Part shown: piece after piece, positions 15,084 through 18,248 of the stretch
How positions within the stretch are numbered: position 1 is the stretch's first letter
How the letters are laid out: each line of letters starts with the position of its first letter
From: Sedimentisphaerales bacterium
GTDB taxonomy: Bacteria > Planctomycetota > Phycisphaerae > Sedimentisphaerales > Anaerobacaceae
DNA: 18,248 nucleotides
NCBI GenBank assembly: GCA_016933985.1
Contig: JAFGTU010000108.1
Location: 1-18,248, forward strand
Direction: 5' to 3'
Position numbers and translations under genes: made by a program
Notes under the pieces: model-generated
Seen by the model: only the letters and a program-made list of their open reading frames with translations
Told to the model about the DNA's origin: nothing
The model's database searches: none

Positions 15084-15938
15084 TCACAGCGAACGACTCC
15101 ACCGCACCCTCGTCAAATCCTCCCCCCTCCCCGGCTTCCGAAATACGAAAAGATGCTCATGCATAATCAGGTAGAACTTATCTCTCTTCGCCTTCCACCG
15201 CCACCTCTCCGTCGCGCTGCAATTATGCTGAACCTTGATAATGTCTTCTTTGAGGATAAAGCCGACGTTTTGAAACCGCAGCATAACATTGAACGCTAAG
15301 GGCACATAATGCCTGCCCCTCCTCGTATCCCCCATCAGAATCGCGCAATGCCGGTTCGGCCGAAGCACCCGGTAAACCTCGCGCCCAACCCCCTCAATCT
15401 CATCGCAGAACCGCGGCAGGCTCCCGATATTCGACAAGTCCCCTGCAATCTTACCCTCCGAATACCGGATAATATTCATATAAGGCGGATGAGTCAGGAC
15501 AAGGTCGATTGAATCATCCGCCAGGAACGACAAATCCCGCGCATCGCCCACCTTAACCTCCTGCCGGCTCACCGGCCGATGCCGGAACTCCAGCGCCTTC
15601 TTCGCAAGCTCAACCGCCTCCGGGTTGATATCTAAGCCGATAGCGTCCCGCCCCAACAGCTTAGCCTCGATAAGAGTAGTCCCCGCACCAACCATCGGGT
15701 CCAAAATCACCTCCCCCCTCTCAGAATACATCTCAATAACGTTCCTCGGTATCTGAGGCGCGAAATTCCCACGATACCCCGGCTCATGAGTAGCCCAATC
15801 CCCACGCTCCGGAAACGACCAGATAGTAGTGTACTCCGGCGAAAACCCCGCAGGCGCACCCGTAGGATGGGCTTCAGCCCATGCGGATTCCCTATCATCA
15901 TGTTTAGCAGACGCTATCACTAATCCCGACCAAGCCAA
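15084..15938 (-). CDS. Type II DNA methyltransferase (N6-adenine or N4-cytosine)
   Basis: 284 residues if begun at the TTG at 15938. AdoMet-binding motif I is LDPMVGAGTT (80-88), preceded by the motif X-like YRGNFAPQIPRN; LDIN (102-105) fits motif II, GDAR (131-134) motif III, and catalytic motif IV is THPPY (149-153). The order X-I-IV and the text TTIWSFPERGDWATH and ILMGDTRRGRHYVP match a known group of small amino-methyltransferases. It should methylate the site cut by the neighbouring endonuclease. The start is unclear: an in-frame TAA lies just upstream of the TTG, no ATG is in frame, a GTG at 15920 is an alternative, and neither has a good ribosome site. Residues 17-28 are encoded by a dispersed hairpin repeat. 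Homologs, as I recall them, begin near SPEYTTIWSF, so the first 32 residues may not be native. Confidence 0.85.
   Translation of the reverse strand: MAWSGLVIASAKHDDRESAWAEAHPTGAPAGFSPEYTTIWSFPERGDWATHEPGYRGNFAPQIPRNVIEMYSERGEVILDPMVGAGTTLIEAKLLGRDAIGLDINPEAVELAKKALEFRHRPVSRQEVKVGDARDLSFLADDSIDLVLTHPPYMNIIRYSEGKIAGDLSNIGSLPRFCDEIEGVGREVYRVLRPNRHCAILMGDTRRGRHYVPLAFNVMLRFQNVGFILKEDIIKVQHNCSATERWRWKAKRDKFYLIMHEHLFVFRKPGRGEDLTRVRWSRSL
15860..15890. repeat. GTAGGATGGGCTTCAGCCCA hairpin element inside the methyltransferase gene
   Basis: ATGGGCT and AGCCCAT (15867-15882) pair perfectly around a 2-nt centre. The pattern is one I recall as dispersed in planctomycete genomes. Here it is translated as SAWAEAHPTG near the methyltransferase N-terminus. 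Confidence 0.6.
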
Positions 15939-15981
15939 AATACCAACTATTTACGATCAACAAGATCGCCTTTTAGCCGGG

Positions 15982-16009
15982 ATCATACCGCACCCCACGA
16001 AATGATCAA
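15982..16009 (-). promoter_or_regulatory. Promoter of the methyltransferase gene
   Basis: On the minus strand TTGATC (16004-16009), 16 bp, TATGAT (15982-15987). The start would be near 15975, leaving about 37 nt to the TTG or 55 nt to the GTG. The palindrome at 16010-16023 abuts the -35 with no gap. Confidence 0.5.
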
Positions 16010-16028
16010 CTACCTATAGGTAGCATTT
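16010..16028 (-). promoter_or_regulatory. Probable controller (C) box of the methyltransferase promoter
   Basis: CTACCTATAGGTAG (16010-16023) is a perfect 14-bp palindrome. With its flank it includes CTATAGGTAGCATTT (plus strand, 16014-16028), which matches the controller gene's upstream sequence at 17118-17132 in 14 of 15 positions and in the same orientation. The location next to the -35 suits an activator, or a repressor if binding spreads downstream. Confidence 0.55.
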
Positions 16029-16053
16029 TTCAAAAATTGAAGATTTTTTTCGT

Positions 16054-16794
16054 TCACCCCATTGCGTGCAGCTTTCCCTCCAAAGCCGCCAGCTTGGAAA
16101 CGGACGCATGCAGGTCGCAGACGTAGTCGTAGCTCATGAAACCCACATACTGCCTTATGGCCCGAAACGCGCTCAATTCCAGCGTATCCCGGAACTGGCG
16201 CCTGCGAACCTGATCGGCAACAATAAACAGTTCGCTCCTGAAATCCTGGAGCTCCACGAACTTCACCAACGAATCGCGGATATTTGTTGAGTGCTCCACT
16301 TCAAAGACCGAGCATGGCATCCGACGCTCATTAAACCACACTACGTCAATTGTCCCCGCCCGCCTGACTATATCAGGATAGCTGAAAGCATGAATCACCG
16401 AGAGTGAAGCTAAATCACCTAATCTCTGATCCCCAAGGAATACCCTGTTCTTGTCCTGGGCCGGAACAAACGTCTCCAGCCTTTTCAAGTTCCCTATCTG
16501 AACAACAAGACCCTGATAGTACGAGTGCGTAAACACGTCCTGTTCTGCCGTGCGCTTCTTCCCCGGCTTCATCTCCGCCGGTAGTCGCTCCCGCCAGCTA
16601 TTCAGCGCCCACAGCCCAGGCCGAATCTTGAAAAAGAACCGGTCGTCCTGAACGATTCGTCTCATACTCGCAAAGGGCGTCTTGGTCTTCCACTCGCACC
16701 CCCTCAGCTTCAAAACATTCTGATAAAGGTAACCAAGCGTTGCAAACCCGCCATTTTCCTCCATTACTTCAATAACCGCTTCATGCTGCTTCAT
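16054..16794 (-). CDS. Type II restriction endonuclease (PD-(D/E)XK-like)
   Basis: 246 residues from the ATG at 16794, fixed by ACCTCC on the plus strand (GGAGGT as read, 16803-16808) 8 nt upstream. The reading frame stays open to 16863, but the extra 23 residues lack a ribosome site. Residues 1-75 look like a winged helix of HARE-HTH type (VIEVMEENGGFATLGYLYQNV, then FFKIRPGLWAL). The C-terminal half has GTIDVVWFNE (Asp150) followed by SVFEVEHST (Glu165, Glu167), a D...ExE variant of the nuclease signature, and a following helix (LVKFVEL). The call rests on this motif and on its place between a controller and a methyltransferase gene. The recognition site cannot be predicted. It appears to share its transcript with the controller gene, whose stop is 69 nt upstream. 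Confidence 0.72.
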   Translation of the reverse strand: MKQHEAVIEVMEENGGFATLGYLYQNVLKLRGCEWKTKTPFASMRRIVQDDRFFFKIRPGLWALNSWRERLPAEMKPGKKRTAEQDVFTHSYYQGLVVQIGNLKRLETFVPAQDKNRVFLGDQRLGDLASLSVIHAFSYPDIVRRAGTIDVVWFNERRMPCSVFEVEHSTNIRDSLVKFVELQDFRSELFIVADQVRRRQFRDTLELSAFRAIRQYVGFMSYDYVCDLHASVSKLAALEGKLHAMG

Positions 16795-16802
16795 ACTTCT
16801 AT

Positions 16803-16808
16803 ACCTCC
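16803..16808 (-). promoter_or_regulatory. Strong ribosome binding site of the endonuclease gene
   Basis: GGAGGT on the minus strand, 8 nt before the ATG. It is the strongest ribosome site in the R-M cluster and decides the endonuclease start. Confidence 0.7.
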
Positions 16809-16863
16809 ACAAATACACAAGACTGAAAAGCTGCCAGAAGACTAACAAACACCTCGTCAACAA

Positions 16864-17076
16864 TCAACAACCATCCACCAATTTCCGAATGTCAACATCT
16901 AACGCCCCGGCAATTCTTCCCAGGTTCTTCAACCCAACATTCTTTTCCCCCCGTTCGATGTGCCCTATATAGGCCCTGTGCAGTCCAGCCAGTCTTCCAA
17001 GCTCCTCTTGGCTCAATCCCCGTTCCTCCCGCAGGATTCTAATATTCCAGCCGACCCGTTCAACAATATTCCCCAT
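16864..17076 (-). CDS. R-M controller protein (C protein), XRE-family HTH
   Basis: 70 residues from the ATG at 17076. A classic XRE helix-turn-helix occupies residues 8-45 (VGWNIRILREERGLSQEELG, then LHRAYIGHIERGEKNVGL), with the usual LSQEELG first helix and IERGE turn, followed by a tail (DVDIRKLVDG) as in small C proteins. A GTG at 17106 in the same frame was rejected as the start because it falls at the edge of the -35 element and upstream of the -10. From the ATG the predicted mRNA is essentially leaderless, as known for several C genes. C proteins dimerise, bind palindromic boxes, and delay endonuclease expression after the system enters a cell. The gene precedes the endonuclease gene on the same strand. 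Confidence 0.85.
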   Translation of the reverse strand: MGNIVERVGWNIRILREERGLSQEELGRLAGLHRAYIGHIERGEKNVGLKNLGRIAGALDVDIRKLVDGC

Positions 17077-17083
17077 CCCGCCG

Positions 17084-17112
17084 ATTATTGATCGCCCGAT
17101 ACTCACAGTCTA
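17084..17112 (-). promoter_or_regulatory. Promoter of the controller-endonuclease operon
   Basis: On the minus strand TAGACT (17107-17112), exactly 17 bp, AATAAT (17084-17089). The A of the ATG at 17076 is 8 nt past the -10, so transcription would begin at or next to the start codon. Confidence 0.5.
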
Positions 17113-17113
17113 T

Positions 17114-17132
17114 GAGACTATAAGTAGCATTT
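17114..17132 (-). promoter_or_regulatory. Probable controller box of the controller-gene promoter
   Basis: On the minus strand CTACTTATAGTCTC (17114-17127) lies 1 bp from the -35. A wider imperfect dyad, ACTTATAGTC and GACTGTGAGT around TCATA, overlaps the -35 and recalls GACT/AGTC-type C boxes. CTATAAGTAGCATTT (plus strand, 17118-17132) repeats at the methyltransferase promoter. Confidence 0.55.
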
Positions 17133-17150
17133 GCGCAGAATTGTAGAATT

Positions 17151-17160
17151 TGCTACCTAT
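17151..17160. promoter_or_regulatory. Distal inverted half-site of the controller box
   Basis: TGCTACCTAT is an inverted counterpart of GTAGCA at 17124-17129 and contains the CTACCTAT half of the methyltransferase palindrome. It may be a second operator half further upstream. Confidence 0.35.
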
Positions 17161-17259
17161 TGTTCGATGCCCAAGGCACATTTTGAAATCCCCAAACAAA
17201 TCCCCGCTTCACCCTGTAAGCTGTGCCGGACTATCTAACCGCCCTCGCAGCCCAAATAG

Positions 17260-17277
17260 TCAATAATCAATAATCAG
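17260..17277. repeat. 7-bp tandem array, TCAATAA family
   Basis: Two units TCAATAA followed by the partial unit TCAG. It is related to the ATCAATN array at 13062-13089. Confidence 0.55.
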
Positions 17278-17286
17278 TCCCCCCTT

Positions 17287-17307
17287 GTCGTCCGTCGTCC
17301 GTCCTCC
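17287..17307. repeat. 7-bp tandem array, GTCGTCC family
   Basis: Units GTCGTCC twice and GTCCTCC, at exact 7-bp spacing. Confidence 0.6.
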
Positions 17308-17354
17308 GCCCCCCGCCTGCCGCGGCGTAGCCTTGTGCGAAGCCGGGTCCTCCA

Positions 17355-17389
17355 TCGTCCCTCGTCTGTCGCCCGTCGTCCCTCGTTCT
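17355..17389. repeat. 7-bp tandem array, TCGTCCC family
   Basis: Five units at 7-bp spacing: TCGTCCC, TCGTCTG, TCGCCCG, TCGTCCC, TCGTTCT. Confidence 0.65.
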
Positions 17390-17392
17390 TCT

Positions 17393-17416
17393 GCCCTTAT
17401 GCCCTTAAGCCCTTTC
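17393..17416. repeat. 8-bp tandem array, GCCCTTAN
   Basis: Three units of 8 bp: GCCCTTAT, GCCCTTAA, GCCCTTTC. Confidence 0.55.
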
Positions 17417-17500
17417 CTACCTCGTGCTTTCGCGGCTTACCCGGTCGCTAACGCTTCCGGCTCATCCTATACCTTGCGCGCTATGCCCTGACCATATCGA

Positions 17501-17539
17501 AAATCTGTGTAAATCTGCGATAATCTGCGAAATCTGTGG
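17501..17539. repeat. 10-bp period AAATCTGNGN array
   Basis: Four units AAATCTGTGT, AAATCTGCGA, TAATCTGCGA and AAATCTGTGG, the last offset by one base. They share the AAATCTG core of the 7-bp arrays. Confidence 0.65.
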
Positions 17540-17541
17540 TT

Positions 17542-17568
17542 CTTTTCGTGTCTTGGCGCCTTCGTGGC
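17542..17568 (-). repeat. GCCACGAAGGC dispersed element, copy 2
   Basis: On the minus strand GCCACGAAGGCGCCAAGACA and the following ACGAAAAG begin immediately after the stop of the PhoPQ-like gene. Relative to its gene it has the same orientation as copy 1. Confidence 0.75.
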
Positions 17569-18248
17569 CTATTTCTCCGCAAACGGCAGCGTCTTCGGCA
17601 GGACTCGAATCTCAGTTGTGAACTGGTACGGGCCGATCTCGCCGCCGTCGAACATCAGCTCCACGAAATACGCCGTCCAGCCCTTCTCCGGCATAGGTGG
17701 CTTGCCGACATACACGCCCTTACTCTCGGCCTCCAGCGGCTCCCCAGCCCAGACCGCACCCAAAACGTCGATTCGGAAATCCCGCTTCTCCGGGTTGGTA
17801 GCCTGCCAGAACTTCACCTCCTTTGGCTCGGTCTTGCAGTTGACTACAATCGCCCCGTCGTCGCGCACCGTCCATTTGAACTTAGGCCTCTCCGCCCCGG
17901 CCAGAATCGACTTATAGAAGGTCGCAACCGCTGCGAATGCGCTCATATCAAGCCCGTGCCCGGTATTCGGGAAGTAACGAACGCACTTCTCGCCCGGCAG
18001 GTCGCCAAAATAGAACTGGGCCGAGTCCGGCAGAAAGAACTGGTCACCCGACGAATTCAGCAGAAACTTCGGCATCGTATATCGCTCGAGATAGCTGTAA
18101 GGGTCAATAAACGACTGCAGCTCCTTGCCCCGCGGCGAATCCAGCCGGTCGAATATATTGTTCTCTTGGTAGTCATGAATCGCCGGCGCCCAGAATCCGT
18201 AGGCGGCGTGGTGATGCCTCATCGATTCGCCCATATTCAAAACGTCGA
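17569..18248 (-). CDS. PhoPQ-activated pathogenicity-related protein, C-terminal part (5' end beyond window)
   Basis: The frame is open to the window edge: codons for DVLN precede the first Met at 18240, so the true start lies outside. About 226 residues are present. MGESMRHHHAAYGFWAPAI, YLERYTMPKFLLNSSGDQFF and RYFPNTGHGLD match the PhoPQ_related alpha/beta-hydrolase family. The Asp of SGDQFF and the His of NTGHG are the likely catalytic-triad members, while the nucleophile serine lies in the missing N-terminal part. The C-terminal region (PKFKWTVRDDGAIVV, then WTAYFVELMFDG) is a beta-rich appendage typical of the family. The family's substrate is not established, and the name comes from a Salmonella member linked to antimicrobial-peptide resistance. 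The stop codon directly adjoins a GCCACGAAGGC element. Confidence 0.85.
   Translation of the reverse strand, partial: DVLNMGESMRHHHAAYGFWAPAIHDYQENNIFDRLDSPRGKELQSFIDPYSYLERYTMPKFLLNSSGDQFFLPDSAQFYFGDLPGEKCVRYFPNTGHGLDMSAFAAVATFYKSILAGAERPKFKWTVRDDGAIVVNCKTEPKEVKFWQATNPEKRDFRIDVLGAVWAGEPLEAESKGVYVGKPPMPEKGWTAYFVELMFDGGEIGPYQFTTEIRVLPKTLPFAEK

Larger units (their letters stand above)
17161..17568. other. Repeat-filled gap upstream of the controller promoter
   Basis: No coding gene is supported in this 408-bp stretch. It holds several 7-, 8- and 10-bp-period arrays. Between them are two GC-rich segments (CGGCGTAGCCTTGTGCGAAG at 17323-17342, and sequence around 17420-17465) that resemble dispersed-repeat text rather than gene sequence. 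Confidence 0.6.

Noticed and set aside
16024..16050. T-rich stretch after the endonuclease stop as a terminator
   Set aside because: The only pairing (ATTTTT with AAAAAT) is A/T-only with almost no loop, and read from the endonuclease side it presents an A-run rather than a U-tract.
16795..16863. Longer N-terminus of the endonuclease (hydrophobic, 23 residues)
   Set aside because: It could pass for a membrane segment, but the GGAGGT site fixes the start at 16794 and a membrane-anchored restriction enzyme is not expected.

Overview
The window looks like a chromosomal fragment of a planctomycete, most likely of the Phycisphaerae/Sedimentisphaerales type. This is inferred from a secreted CotH protein carrying dockerin-like calcium loops and a lamin-tail domain, two Tat-exported sugar-isomerase-fold proteins, a GH28 enzyme, a PhoPQ-activated-pathogenicity-like protein at the edge, and intergenic DNA packed with short hairpins and degenerate tandem repeats. 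No rRNA, tRNA, CRISPR array, transposase or integrase was seen.

Layout. (1) 1-3269, minus: 3' truncated gene for a large exported CotH-family protein with its own sigma70-type promoter. (2) 3270-3685: divergent promoter region. (3) 3686-8023, plus: a probable operon of a Tat-exported L-fucose-isomerase-like protein, a GH28 polygalacturonase-like protein and a cobalamin-binding radical SAM enzyme whose GTG start overlaps the GH28 stop. (4) 8151-9218, plus: a solitary PD-(D/E)XK nuclease-like gene with a zinc finger and its own promoter. (5) 9280-11491, plus: miaB and a NagD-like HAD phosphatase. (6) 11501-12958, minus: an Nramp-related transporter lacking the family's usual metal-binding motifs. 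(7) 13211-14773, plus: a second, paralogous Tat-exported fucose-isomerase-like protein. (8) 14774-15083: a repeat-filled gap. (9) 15084-17076, minus: a type II restriction-modification system made of methyltransferase, endonuclease and controller protein, with matching operator-like sequences in front of both the controller and the methyltransferase. (10) 17128-17568: a second repeat-filled gap. (11) 17569-18248, minus: a 5' truncated PhoPQ-related alpha/beta-hydrolase gene.

How parts work together. The exported isomerase-like proteins, GH28 and CotH suggest extracytoplasmic polysaccharide handling, but substrates cannot be read from the sequence. The R-M genes form one regulatory unit: the controller is predicted to act at two promoters whose 14-bp boxes abut the -35 elements, and its own mRNA appears leaderless. 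The most unusual feature is a population of short tandem arrays, mostly with a 7-bp period but with unrelated unit sequences. They lie in intergenic gaps and also enter coding sequence: they supply the start region of miaB and an in-frame insert in the radical SAM gene. Separately, a dispersed hairpin forms the N-terminus of the methyltransferase.
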